Source of the DNA: JAPORK01 sp026710285
GTDB taxonomy: Bacteria; Pseudomonadota; Gammaproteobacteria; Pseudomonadales; Endozoicomonadaceae
Assembly: GCA_965201045.1 (NCBI GenBank)
Contig: OZ241746.1
Coordinates: 4,526,001-4,590,000, forward strand
Direction: 5' to 3'
Length of the DNA: 64,000 nucleotides
Each line of letters opens with the position of its first letter. The stretch's first letter is position 1. The notes below the pieces were generated by a model that saw only the letters and a list, made by a program, of their open reading frames with translations, was not told the origin of the DNA and searched no databases. A program made the translations under genes and the position numbers. Positions 1 through 11,100 of this stretch are shown here, piece after piece.

Positions 1-1492
1 AACTTCTGTTGACTACCGCATCTACCGGTGCAGACAGGTTATCTCCCCAGGTTTTAGTAACAATCTTTAAAGGCAGAGAATAAGTAGCGGGTAGCTGCTC
101 AAAAAAAGTATTTGCGCAACCGTCTCTTTTATCTGTACGACAAAAATAAACTTCAGTTTCACTGAGTGGCTCATTCGTTTTATCACTGATGGTTTTAGTA
201 TCAATCAATAAATGATATTTGTTATACGTTCGGACTATTTTAACTTTCCCGTTATCTTCTTTTGTCTGATAGGTGTAACTGGCAGGTGCTTCAAACAGCA
301 TATCCGTTTTTAAACCAGGTAGTTCAGTTAAACCAGCATTGAAACCAAGATAATCATGACTGTTACTGTTTGTTGAAGTATAGCTGTAATTTATATCCAT
401 CGGTGGCTGGTTTGCACCGGGAATCATTCTGATTTGTTTGACAACGCACATCGATACAACTGACTGAAATGGATGCTGATTATTTATAACATCGGGTAAT
501 TTCATCGCATGATTGCAATCATAAGTAAATTGTTTTTCCATTCCGGTAAAGTAGTGAATACTTGTCAGCAGATCCTGATCTTTATTATGGGTATCGTAAC
601 TTAAATGAACTTGCTCGGAGTAATTAGTAGTTTGCGTGTTACTGCCTGGAAACCAGATATTACGCACTTCATCATTTTCTAAATCAATACGGATGTTAAT
701 CGGATTTCCATGTACATCAGAACTGGTAACCGTCAGATAGTTATTTTTTCTTGTCAGTTCTATTGATTGACCATTATCGTCGGTTATTCTTTCTAAAAGA
801 TGGCTTCCGGGCATATATTTAAAATTAACACCATTTCCATTTTGTTGCTGCATACGAATTTCATAACCTTCCCGGTCTAAAATATCCTGTAATCCATTTG
901 CAGATTTAATTACAAGATTTCCTTTTTTATCATTAGTAATGATGACATCATTTAGCTTGTGATACAGTGGATGCCAGCTTCCATCAGGTCGCTGCTCCAG
1001 GAAAAAACTTTTTCCTCCGGCTGTGTTTAACTGATGCGTAACCGGATTATAATGTGTTAGATTCCATGCCCAGCCACACCCCAGATGATCCGGATCCCCT
1101 TTTGCACCACTGTTATAGTTCATTTCCAGATCAATATCAGGACCATGTCCAAAATTACTCTGTAATAAACCTGCTTTTATAGCAACCAGCAGCATACCTG
1201 TCCTGGGGTCCACTTCACTATTTCCACTTTTAACAAAATTAAAAGAATTGGACCAGACAGACAGATCACCACTTCCTGATTCACCTGATAATAAGGGATG
1301 ATGATTTATTTTATTTTTTTTATTTGTTGTGTGTGTATCTGACGTATTTTTTTCTAGTAATATTTTCTTATTAATATAAACACTGTTTTTGTGAGTTCTT
1401 TTTTTTCCAATAGCTAAAGTTATTTTTCCAAAATACAAATATAAAATTAAAAATACCAATACACCAATAAAATTACATAATCGTTTATTCAT
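1..1492 (-). CDS. R1: RHS-repeat secreted protein, N-terminal part (3' end outside window)
   Basis: This is the first 497 residues of a further RHS copy whose 3' end lies left of the window. The ATG at 1492 is preceded in frame by a TAG three codons upstream, so the start is well bounded, although the Shine-Dalgarno sequence is weak. The product begins MNKRLCNFIGVLVFLILYLY and has a hydrophobic core ending in ITLA, a likely Sec signal peptide cleaved near residue 27. The secreted-RHS N-terminal domain follows (VDPRTGMLLVAIKAGLL), then the HDYLGFN and EVYFCRTDK segments shared by all copies. The YD-repeat core, cleavage site and tip are not visible. Its 5' end and upstream spacer are nearly identical to those of R6, so the two share a recent duplication. 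Coding and family are certain; the type of its tip is unknown. Confidence 0.93.
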   Translation of the reverse strand, partial: MNKRLCNFIGVLVFLILYLYFGKITLAIGKKRTHKNSVYINKKILLEKNTSDTHTTNKKNKINHHPLLSGESGSGDLSVWSNSFNFVKSGNSEVDPRTGMLLVAIKAGLLQSNFGHGPDIDLEMNYNSGAKGDPDHLGCGWAWNLTHYNPVTHQLNTAGGKSFFLEQRPDGSWHPLYHKLNDVIITNDKKGNLVIKSANGLQDILDREGYEIRMQQQNGNGVNFKYMPGSHLLERITDDNGQSIELTRKNNYLTVTSSDVHGNPINIRIDLENDEVRNIWFPGSNTQTTNYSEQVHLSYDTHNKDQDLLTSIHYFTGMEKQFTYDCNHAMKLPDVINNQHPFQSVVSMCVVKQIRMIPGANQPPMDINYSYTSTNSNSHDYLGFNAGLTELPGLKTDMLFEAPASYTYQTKEDNGKVKIVRTYNKYHLLIDTKTISDKTNEPLSETEVYFCRTDKRDGCANTFFEQLPATYSLPLKIVTKTWGDNLSAPVDAVVNRS

Positions 1493-2068
1493 TGTATTCT
1501 ACAGTCTTCAAAGAACTATAAATCTAATTTCAATTAAATTTATAAAATAGGTTGCACCTAACATATAATCTAAATTTTTTTTAAACTTAGACACAAAAAA
1601 TTGAATTTAGTTTTATTTTATTTAAACGACTTTAAGATTGTATATGAATTTAAAGCAATAAAAAATTTTTTATATTTTTTTAATATAATTTTTCATTACT
1701 ATGAAACATGAAAGTAACCTCTGTTTCATATCGGGATTTGACATTATATTCAAAGATAGCTTTAGACAGTTTCTCAGTAAATGGCATGCTATTTTAAAAG
1801 AAGATGCTTATAAAAATTTATTCTTTCAGCATCGTATAAAATGTAGAGATCAATTGATTTAGACTGTTTTATTTGTAGTAACACAAACTTATCAACATGT
1901 TGCAGATATGTCATGTTTTTAAATCATCTAATACTATCTTTGAAAAGCTTGTGCAATTTGGTGGTAAATAATTATTAAGTAATACACATATTAGTTGTTT
2001 ATTATATTTAACACTATTCCTTAAAGTATTGAGCACCATTTAAATGCTCATTCTGTTCTGTTAATTGT
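1493..2068. other. R1/R2 spacer (576 bp), no confident gene
   Basis: Very AT-rich. It carries the upstream region of R1 and the 3' flank of R2. It is nearly identical to 31835-32408, differing by a few substitutions and small indels. On the plus strand, 1708-1797 could encode 29 residues beginning MKVTSVSYRD. That reading is broken by a one-base difference relative to the related stretch at 7834-7974 and is probably not a gene. The R2 3' hairpin lies at 2030-2050. No convincing promoter hexamer pair was found. Confidence 0.7.
2030..2050 (-). terminator. R2 3' hairpin, possible weak terminator or RNA-end stabiliser
   Basis: On the transcribed minus strand a 7-bp stem with one U-G wobble encloses a 7-nt loop (arms TGAGCAC and ATGCTCA on the plus strand). 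It lies about 20 nt past the R2 stop. No U-tract follows, so it is not a classical rho-independent terminator. The same stem occurs after R4, R7 and R11. Confidence 0.4.
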
Positions 2069-5000
2069 TCAGGCTAATTTTGAAAATGATAATATTATGT
2101 CATATATCGGATGATAAAATCTTGCAGTCCCAAAAGGTGCTGTAATATCTTGTACCTGTATGCCATCAATATAATCTACGTTATCATGTCCAAATATTTC
2201 TTCACCTTGTCGTACATATGATAACATCCACTCAGAAGCATTATCATTATCGTATATTACAACATAAAATTTACCACCTGGCTTAAGCATAGCATACACT
2301 ATTCGTAAGTAATTCTCTCTTGTATACTCCTGCAGTATTTCGTCATAAATATTTTCACCTACTCTGGCTGTTGTCACTTCTACGGATGCAAAAGGAAATG
2401 CTGCATAATCAGGTAGAATAAAAGCACTTGAAGAAAATGTAGTAACACCACTATGATCACAGGGTATAGCCCTGGCTCTACCACATCCAAAAACAGCTCG
2501 TTGGATTTCCGGAGGACTTTGCAGATTGTCACTGGCATTGCTTGCTGCCACAGTCTCTTCACTACCTTCATCGCCTACATGTGTATCTACTGTATCATTG
2601 CCATCTCCGACTAATGCTTCATTTTCATATCCACTATCTTCCAGCTTTTCTGCCCCTATGTGTAAAATGTTTGTATAAACTGAAAAATTATCTTCTACTG
2701 CTTCTTCATAAGCTGGAGGTGCATCTGCTATTGCTTCTTCATAAGTCGGAAGTATACCCGCTTTAACTTCCTCTGCAGTAGCTACCGCTTTTTCGCTTAC
2801 TGCCACTGTTTCATCCCCAACTGTTGCCAGCAGACCTTCTGCAAATTCACCTATACCTGCACCGATAGCTATGAGTCCTGTTACAAATAATGCATCTGCA
2901 TAAATCCTTCCGGTAATCATTGACGCTTGCTGCAAACCTTTATTGGCAGGTTTTAATGCTGATGTAAAATCCAATGTAGCCGGTGCTGCAAAAGCCGCGC
3001 CAATGGCAAAGGTTGGACCAAAAGATAAGCCCATGCCAACCCACATCAATGACCTTCCAATGCCTTGAATAAACTTACTATGCGTCATGTTCATCCCCAG
3101 ACTAAAAGCAGTGTTAGCTAACCTGAACATTTTACCTAACCATGTTGGCATATTACCACTCGGATCACTATTCATTATCGGATTATTGCCACCGAATGCA
3201 TAACCATCACCAGCAGGATCTTCACTGACAAAATAGCGTTGTGATGGATTATAAGTACGATTACCGGCACCTAAAAACTGCCAGCCCGTTGCAGTATCGG
3301 TTATTTCACCATCAAATCCTTTTAATATTTGTTGAAAAGCAGGAACTGTTGTCTTTTGTTTTCCGTAAGACCACACCATACCATAAGGACTATAAACGTT
3401 GTGTTGTTGTACAGTCCACTGTTTTAATGTTTTATCCTGTTTTAATGTGCTGATTACATCACCTTTATAATTGCTTTCATTCCAGTCAGTAATCGTATTA
3501 TCAGTGGTTTTAATCTCCGGTGATGGATAGCTAATTCTGTGTCTGTTATTTGCTGTATCGGTTAACGCTTCACCGCTGAGTTTTCCTCCCTGATAAATCA
3601 TCTGCCGGATACCTTGCGTAGTGACGATTTTAACTTCTTTTCCCTGACCATTATAATCATAGCGGCTAACTACACCGGCACTATTAATCACCTGGGTTAT
3701 TTGATTAAAAGGGTTATAATTAATTTTATTTCCCTTACCATCAATGATCATATTTCCGCTTGTATCATAAACGAATGCATCAGTATCCGTTTGCTGATGA
3801 TTCCATTGTGTACTGATCGCAGTTAATCGTAGTGGTATTTTAGCATTTGCATAGATATAAGACATTGTCTTAGTTAATGAATGCAATTGAGCAGATGAAG
3901 TATCAATTAATTTTTCAGTAACCCCTGCAATACGATTTAGTCGTGTAAATGTATAATCCTGATGTATAATTACTGGAGCTGCTTTCAGGTTACTACCGCT
4001 AATTGCAGTATCATGTGGACAGAGCGTATTATCTCCCTCACAATTCATTGAAACCAGATTATCCATACAATCATAACGATAGTCTATTGTTGCCTGATGA
4101 TTGTGATCATCACTACGTTGTAAATGGATAATATTTTCATCAGCATTATAAACAAAAGACTCAGTATAAAGTGGTTTTCCATTGAGAATATCTCTTATTG
4201 TCTCAACCTGACCCCAGGGATTATACGTCAATAAGCGTATCATACCACTACCATATACCTTCTTTACTACACGGGAAAAAGAATCGTATACTAATTGCTC
4301 AAGTTGTGTTGTATTACCGGTATTTTCCTGATAGATTTTCGTTACAGATCTGAGTAGTTTATCAGACCTGTAAATAATTTTATTGTACTGAGAATCTGTA
4401 TGACTGATAAGATGGTGGTAACTATTATAAGCCAGCATTTCAGCACTGCTTGTATACCCGTTAATACCTTTGTGTATCGTGTTATTTAATAGTCCATCAT
4501 CCCGATAATGATAAGTAGTAATACCGGTATTGTCAGTCACTGTCAGTGGCTGATGATTAAGATGATCATAACTAACCTGTAAAAGTACTTTGCCATCCAT
4601 ACTATCCTTTACAGCCTGTCCAATGTGATTATAAGACAGAGTAATATGATGCCCATTAGATTTGTCAATAACAGATAACTGACCATTAATATTATAATGA
4701 TAATTAGTTTTTTTACCATCTTCTCTGGCTGACCATATTTTTTGACCTGCCGCATTAAAACCCGCTGATGCCAACAGATACTGCCCTCCCTGCGCAGGCA
4801 TAACCCAATGCTGAATAACATGACCGGTAAGATCATAAATATTATGTATTCTGTCTCCTACAGGATTGATAATATCAGTTACATGTCCAAGTGCATCATA
4901 GCGCTTTTGTACTATTCTTCCCATCGGATCTACAATATTGATAAGACGATCAAAACCATCGTAGGTCATTCTGGAAACTCTTGCCCCTACCTCTTTATCT

Positions 5001-7636
5001 CCTTCTGTACACAGCACTCTGACAGAAGGCAGGATACCTGTTGTGGCAGGTAATACAATCTGCTCCAGCAGTTTCCCTGTCACACTGCTAAGATCTATCG
5101 TTACAGCAGTACGCCTATTCTGTAAATCTTCTGTGTAGTGGACTGCACAGCGGTGTGCATTATCATAGACGACAATCTCTGCTTCCCCATCGGGCAGATG
5201 TTTTTTGATCAATCTTCCGGAGGTATCATAATAAAAACGGGTGGTTAGTGCCACTGGTACTCCCTGACTCTGTGCATAAAGTGTAGTCGTTACCGCTTCT
5301 CCTTCAGTGTTGTAACTGATTTTTGTTTGTTGCTGCCACAACCCAGGTTGAAGATGCCCCTGCAGATCAGTTTTTTCAATGTACGTTGCCAGTTTTCTTC
5401 CTGTGCCATCAAAAATTACTTTTTTCTGCATACCATCTGGTACAGTGACAATAACACTGTTTTCATATGCAGATAACCGGTATTGATTTCGGGTTGTTGC
5501 TTCAAAAGGTGTACCTATTGCATCAGTACGTGTTATCAATCGACCCAGTTTATCATACTCAAAAGTTTGGATATTTTTTTTATCCTCAGAAATCATCCGG
5601 AGTGTTTTAGGAATAAATAAGCTTTTTTCAGTTATTACTGATGATACAACATGTTTGTTTGCTATATCAATATAATCTGAAGTAGTTTCGGTACCATTTT
5701 TATTTAATATATACTGATAATGATGTATAACTTCCTTAACACTTCCTGCAGGAAGATCACTGCCTGTAAGCTTTTTCTGCTTTAACAAACCATAAGTCAG
5801 TGGATTATTTTTATCCTGATAATAATGACTTACTTCTGTTCGTTGTTCACCATCACTTTGAATTTCAGTTTTATAGAGTACCAGCGTATAACCTGGTTTA
5901 TTTCTGTTATCTTCTTTTTGATAACTCATTGTTGTTATCACCGGAGTAAGAAGAATACTGTTTTTTATCGGAGCAGGAAAAAGTTTTGTCTCTTCTTCTA
6001 AAGCAGCTACCGGCCAGCCAACTGGTGCAGCCGGACAGTTACTATCCCCACTTTGGGGGCAATACTTTATTTTTGTTTTACGACCATAGCTGTCGGTCTG
6101 ACTGATTAACCGTCCGTAATCATCATAACTTTTGTTGACTACAGTTTCTAACGGTGCAGACAGATTATCTCCCCAGTTTTTAATGATAACCTTTAGAGGG
6201 AGAGAATAAGTAGCTGGTAGTTGGTTAAAATAAGTATTTGCACAATCATATCTTTTGTCTGTACGACAAAAATAAACTTCATTTTCACTGAGTAGCTTAT
6301 TCGCTTTATCACTGATGGTTTTAGTATCAATTAATAAATGATATTTGTTATACGTTCGGATTGTTTGTATTTGTCCGTTATCTTCTTTTGTCTGATAGGT
6401 GTAACTGGAAGGTGCTTCAAACAGTATATCTGTCTTTAAACCGGGTAATTCAGTTAAACCGGAATTGTAACCAAGGTAATCATGATTGTTACTGTTTGTT
6501 GAAGTGTAACTGTAATCTACATTCATTGGTGGCTGGTTTGCACCGGGAATAACTCTGACCTGTTTAACGACACACACTGATGTGAATGGTTGAAATAGAT
6601 AGTGATCATTTATAATACCGGGTAATTTCATCGCATGACGACAATCATAAATAAATTGTTTTTCCATTCCGGTAAAGTAGTGAATATCTGTCAGAAGATC
6701 CTGACCTTTATCATGGATATCGTAACTTAAATGAACCAATCGGGAATTATTAGTAGTCTGCTGATTACTTCCCGGAAACCAGATATTACGCACTTCATTA
6801 TTTGCTAAATCAATACGCATGTTAACCCGATGACCCTGCACATCATAACTGGTAACCGTCAGATAATTATTTTTTCTTGTCAGCTCTATTGAATGACCAT
6901 TATCGTCGATTATTTTTTCTAAAAGATGGCTTCCTGGTATATATTTAAAATTAACACCTTCTCCATTTTGTTGTTCCATACGAATCTCATAACCATCACA
7001 GTCTAAAATATCCTGTAATCCATTTGTAGATTTAATCACCAGATTCCTTTTTTTATCATTAGTAATGATAACATCTTTTAGTTTGTGATATTGTGGATAC
7101 CAGCTTCCGTCAGGTTGCTGTTTCAGGAAAAAACTTTTTCCTCCAGCCGTGTTTAACTGATGCGTAGTTGGATTATAGTGCGTCAGATTCCATGCCCAGC
7201 CACGTCCAAGATGGTCCGGATCACCTTTTGCACCACTGTTATAGTTCATCTCCAGATCAATATCAGGACCATGACCAAAATTACTCCGTAATAAACCCGC
7301 TTTCATAGAAACCATCAGCATACCTGTCCTGGGGTCTATCTGACTATTTCCGCTTTTAGCAAAATTAAAAGAATTAGACCAGATGGACGGATCACCACTC
7401 TCTGATTTGCCCAGGAATAAGGAATGATGCTTGATTTTATTCTTTTTATTTGTTGTATGTGTATCTGATGTATTTTGTTTTAGCAGTATTTTCTTATTAA
7501 TATAAACATTTTTTTGGTCTGTTCTGGTTTTTCCAATAGCTAAAGTTATTTTTGCAAAATACAAACACAAAAATAAAAATACCAACATACTAAAAAATTC
7601 ATATGGTCGTTTATTTATTTTCTTTATAATCTTCAC
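2069..7636 (-). CDS. R2: RHS-repeat secreted protein with methyltransferase-like tip
   Basis: A 1855-residue full-length copy, the most diverged in the array. I chose a GTG start at 7636 instead of the upstream TTG at 7657. The GTG aligns the product (VKIIKKINKRP) with the paralog starts, and AGGA lies 11 nt upstream, the same spacing as in R5, R7, R8, R9 and R10. The hydrophobic segment ends in KITLA. The core ends with NSDPSGNMP. The motif pair is LPTY followed by PPAY. The tip has GCGRARAIPCDH, YDEILQEY and LKPGGKFYV and ends in SKLA, making it the closest relative of the R7 tip. Relative to most copies the stop codon is shifted downstream, because the usual TAG is read through and a TGA is used. 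It also lacks the uninterrupted run of nine A found in the other copies just before the core (GGAAAACAAAAG here). Target and activity are unknown. Confidence 0.95.
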   Translation of the reverse strand: MKIIKKINKRPYEFFSMLVFLFLCLYFAKITLAIGKTRTDQKNVYINKKILLKQNTSDTHTTNKKNKIKHHSLFLGKSESGDPSIWSNSFNFAKSGNSQIDPRTGMLMVSMKAGLLRSNFGHGPDIDLEMNYNSGAKGDPDHLGRGWAWNLTHYNPTTHQLNTAGGKSFFLKQQPDGSWYPQYHKLKDVIITNDKKRNLVIKSTNGLQDILDCDGYEIRMEQQNGEGVNFKYIPGSHLLEKIIDDNGHSIELTRKNNYLTVTSYDVQGHRVNMRIDLANNEVRNIWFPGSNQQTTNNSRLVHLSYDIHDKGQDLLTDIHYFTGMEKQFIYDCRHAMKLPGIINDHYLFQPFTSVCVVKQVRVIPGANQPPMNVDYSYTSTNSNNHDYLGYNSGLTELPGLKTDILFEAPSSYTYQTKEDNGQIQTIRTYNKYHLLIDTKTISDKANKLLSENEVYFCRTDKRYDCANTYFNQLPATYSLPLKVIIKNWGDNLSAPLETVVNKSYDDYGRLISQTDSYGRKTKIKYCPQSGDSNCPAAPVGWPVAALEEETKLFPAPIKNSILLTPVITTMSYQKEDNRNKPGYTLVLYKTEIQSDGEQRTEVSHYYQDKNNPLTYGLLKQKKLTGSDLPAGSVKEVIHHYQYILNKNGTETTSDYIDIANKHVVSSVITEKSLFIPKTLRMISEDKKNIQTFEYDKLGRLITRTDAIGTPFEATTRNQYRLSAYENSVIVTVPDGMQKKVIFDGTGRKLATYIEKTDLQGHLQPGLWQQQTKISYNTEGEAVTTTLYAQSQGVPVALTTRFYYDTSGRLIKKHLPDGEAEIVVYDNAHRCAVHYTEDLQNRRTAVTIDLSSVTGKLLEQIVLPATTGILPSVRVLCTEGDKEVGARVSRMTYDGFDRLINIVDPMGRIVQKRYDALGHVTDIINPVGDRIHNIYDLTGHVIQHWVMPAQGGQYLLASAGFNAAGQKIWSAREDGKKTNYHYNINGQLSVIDKSNGHHITLSYNHIGQAVKDSMDGKVLLQVSYDHLNHQPLTVTDNTGITTYHYRDDGLLNNTIHKGINGYTSSAEMLAYNSYHHLISHTDSQYNKIIYRSDKLLRSVTKIYQENTGNTTQLEQLVYDSFSRVVKKVYGSGMIRLLTYNPWGQVETIRDILNGKPLYTESFVYNADENIIHLQRSDDHNHQATIDYRYDCMDNLVSMNCEGDNTLCPHDTAISGSNLKAAPVIIHQDYTFTRLNRIAGVTEKLIDTSSAQLHSLTKTMSYIYANAKIPLRLTAISTQWNHQQTDTDAFVYDTSGNMIIDGKGNKINYNPFNQITQVINSAGVVSRYDYNGQGKEVKIVTTQGIRQMIYQGGKLSGEALTDTANNRHRISYPSPEIKTTDNTITDWNESNYKGDVISTLKQDKTLKQWTVQQHNVYSPYGMVWSYGKQKTTVPAFQQILKGFDGEITDTATGWQFLGAGNRTYNPSQRYFVSEDPAGDGYAFGGNNPIMNSDPSGNMPTWLGKMFRLANTAFSLGMNMTHSKFIQGIGRSLMWVGMGLSFGPTFAIGAAFAAPATLDFTSALKPANKGLQQASMITGRIYADALFVTGLIAIGAGIGEFAEGLLATVGDETVAVSEKAVATAEEVKAGILPTYEEAIADAPPAYEEAVEDNFSVYTNILHIGAEKLEDSGYENEALVGDGNDTVDTHVGDEGSEETVAASNASDNLQSPPEIQRAVFGCGRARAIPCDHSGVTTFSSSAFILPDYAAFPFASVEVTTARVGENIYDEILQEYTRENYLRIVYAMLKPGGKFYVVIYDNDNASEWMLSYVRQGEEIFGHDNVDYIDGIQVQDITAPFGTARFYHPIYDIILSFSKLA

Positions 7637-8193
7637 GAACTCATAACTCCTGTTCAATTAAACTTATAAAATAAGTTTTACCTGACAGATATAGTCCAAT
7701 GTATTTGTAAATTTAAACAAGAAATACTGACTTTAATTTTATCTTGTTTGAGCTCCACAATTGTTTTATATGAATTAAAAACAACAAAAATTCTTTGCAT
7801 TATTGAATATAACTTTTTATTACCATTAAGAGTATGAAATCAATCTCTGTTTTATATCGATATTTGACATCATTATATTCAGAGATAGCTTTAGAAAATT
7901 TCTCAGTAGATACCATACTATTTTTAAAAGAAGATATTGATAAAAGCTTACTCTTTCGGAATCATATAAAATGAAGGAATCAGTTGATTTAGAATATTTT
8001 ACCTGTAGTAACACAAACTCATCAGCACGTTATAGATATGTCCTGACTTTAAATCGTCTTATATTATTTTCAAAAAACTGGTATCATTTAGTATCAGGAA
8101 ACGACTAAATTATAAGTAAATCAATTACATTTAAAACTATTATTACTAAAGCATTGAACGCTGCTTCAGTGCTCACTCTGTTAATTGTTCATA
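7637..8193. other. R2/R3 spacer (557 bp)
   Basis: AT-rich upstream region of R2. It holds the best-preserved version of a plus-strand open stretch (7834-7974) that recurs in decayed form in other long spacers. The R3 3' hairpin arms at 8155-8161 and 8169-8175 keep the 7-bp stem and 7-nt loop layout, with one mismatch and one wobble. No immunity-like gene is present. Confidence 0.65.
7834..7974 (+). other. Short plus-strand open stretch, possible gene remnant
   Basis: 46 codons from ATG to TGA, product beginning MKSISVLYRYLTSLYSEIAL. Related stretches at 1708-1797 and 32050-32142 encode MKVTSVSYRDLTLYSKIALD-like peptides but stop about 16 codons early because one T is missing. They differ from each other by an in-frame TTA. 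I recognise no family and see no good ribosome binding site. It could be a relic of a gene once between the RHS copies, or conserved non-coding upstream DNA that happens to be open. Confidence 0.15.
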
Positions 8194-11100
8194 CTATCTT
8201 TGAAATACCAACATAAGGTCATATGCCAGGAAATTAAGTCTTGCTACCCCAAAACTTTCTGCAAGTCTTGCGCTCCCAAAACGTTCTGCAACGTTTCTCA
8301 TCTGTTCTATTTCAGAAAAAGAACTCACACTATTACATCCAAATATATTTCTACCTTCCTGTATACACGAGAGCATCTGTTGATAATCTCCACTAAAATT
8401 TATCATAACATATAACCTACCACCTGGTCTTAGCAAAGCATGTGCTACGCTTAGATAATTGCCTACTGCATACTCCTGGAGTATTTCATCATAAATACTT
8501 TCACCTACTCTGTTTGTTATATTTTCAACGGGTTCGTTAAGCAATACCAGGTAATCAGGTCGCAATTCCTCAGCCTGAGCAAATGTAGTAACACCACTAT
8601 GATCACAACTCAAAAACCTGGCTCTGCCACATCCCACAACAGCCCGTTGAACAGCAGCACCGGCATTACCTGCTGTCACCGTCTCTTCACTACCTTCATT
8701 TCCTACATTTGTATCTGCTGCATCATTAACATCCCCAACTAATGCTTCACTTTCATATCCACTCTCTTCCTGTTTTTCTCCTCCTAAGTATAAAACACTT
8801 CTATAAACCGGAGAATTACCTTCTACTGCTTCTTGATAAGTTGGAGGTGCATCTGCTATTGCTTGTTCATAAGTTGGGAGTATACCAGCTGTTACTTTAA
8901 CCTCCTCTGCAGCAGCTGCTGCCGCTTTTTCGCCTGCTGCCAACACTTCACCCCCTACTGTTGCCAGCAGACCTTCTGCAAATTCACCTATACCTGCACC
9001 GATAGCTATGAGTCCGGCTACAAATAATGCACCTCCATAAACCCTTCCGGTAATCATTGAGGCTTGCTGCAAACCTTTGTTGGCAGGTTTTAATGCGGAT
9101 GCAAAAGCCAATGTAGCCGGCGCTGCAAAAGCCATACCAATGGCAAAGGTTGGACCAAGAGACAAACCCATGCCACCCCACATCAGTGACCTTCCAATCC
9201 CCTGGATAAACTTACTATGCGTCATGTTCATCCCAAGATTAAAAGCAGTGTTTGCCATTTTAAACATTTTGCCTAACCACTTTGGCATATTACCACTCGG
9301 ATCACTATTCATGATCGGATTGTTGTCACCAAATGCATAACCATCACCGGCAGGATCTTCACTGACAAAATAGCGTTGCGATGGATTATAAGTACGATTA
9401 CCGGCACCTAAAAACTGCCAGCCCATTGCAGTATCAGTTATTTCACCATCAAATCCTTTTAATGTTTGTTGAAAAGCAGGAACTGTTGTCTTTTTTTTTC
9501 CGTAAGACCATGCCATACCATAGGGACTATATACCTTGTGTTGTTGTACCGTCCACTGCTTTAATGTTTTATCTTGTTTTAATATGCTGATTACATCGCC
9601 TTTATAATCGCTTTCATTCCAGTCAGTAATCGTATTATTGGTGGTTTTAATCTCCGGTGACAAATAGCTAATTCTGTGTCTGTTATTCGCTGTATCAGTT
9701 ACCACTTCACCGCTGAGTTTTCCTCTCTGATAAATCATCTGCCGGGTACCTTGTGTAGTGACAACTTTAACTTCTTTTCCCTGACCATCGTAATCATAAT
9801 GGCTAACCACACCAACACTATTAATAACCTGGGTTATTTGATTAAAAGGGTTATAATTAATTTTATTTCCCTTACCATCAATGATCATATTTCCGCTTGT
9901 ATCATAAACGAATGCATGAGTATCCGTTTGCTGATGATTCCATTGTGTACTGATCGCAGTTAATCGCATTGGTATTTTAGCATTTGCATAGATATAAGAC
10001 ATTGTCTTAGTCAATGAATACAACTGATCAGCTGAAGTATCAATTAATTTTTCAGTAACACCTGCAATACGATTTAGTCGTGTAAATGTATAATCCTGCT
10101 GTATAATCGCTGGAGCTGCTTTCAGATTATCACCACTAATTGCGGTATCATGCGGACAGAGTATGTTATCTCCCTCACAGATCATTGAAACCAGATTATC
10201 CATACGATCATAATGATAGTCTATTGTTGCCTGATGATTTTGATCATCACTACGTTTTAAGCGGGTAATATTTCCATTAGGATCATAAACAAAAGATTCA
10301 GTATGCAGTGGTTTTCCATTAAGACTATCTTTTATTGTCTCAACCTGACCCAAGGGATTATACGTGAATAAGCGTATCATACCACTACCATATACCTCCT
10401 TTACTACACGAGAAAAGGAATCATATGATAATTGCTCGAGTTGTGTTGTATTACCGGTATTTTCCTGATAGGTTTTTGTTATAGGTCTGAGTAGTTTATC
10501 AGATCTGTAAATAATTTTATTATGCTGAGAATCTATATGACTGACAAGATGATGGTAACTATTATAAATCAGCGTTTCAGCACTACTTGCATATCCGTTA
10601 ATACCTTTATGTATAGTGTTATTTAATAGTCCGTCATCCCGATAATGATAAGTAGTAATACCAGTATTGTCAGTCACTGTCAGTGGCTGATGATTAACAT
10701 GATCATAACTAATTTGTAAAAGTACTTTGCCATCCATACTATCCTTTACAGCCAGTCCAATGTTGTTATAATACAAAGTGATATGGTGCCCATTAGATTT
10801 ATCAATACCTGATAGATGACCATTAATATTATAATGATAAGTGGTTTTTTCACCATCTTCTCCGGCTGACCATAATTTTTGACCGGCTGCATTAAAACCT
10901 GCCGATGCCAGCAGATATTTCCCTCCCTGTACAGGCATAACCCAATGCTGAATAACATGACCGGTAAGGTCATAAACATTATGTATTTTATCTCCTACAG
11001 GATTGATGATATTGGTTACATGTCCAAGTGCATCATAGCGCTTTTGCACTATTTTTCCCATCGGATCTACAGTGCTGATAAGACGATCAAAACCATCATA

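Noticed and set aside
2030..2050. Strong rho-independent terminator after R2
   Set aside because: Stem is only 7 bp and there is no U-tract, so it is recorded as a hairpin of uncertain role.
7826..8014. 62-codon minus-strand frame in the R2/R3 spacer
   Set aside because: Not open in the related spacers, no ribosome binding site, composition like the surrounding AT-rich spacer.
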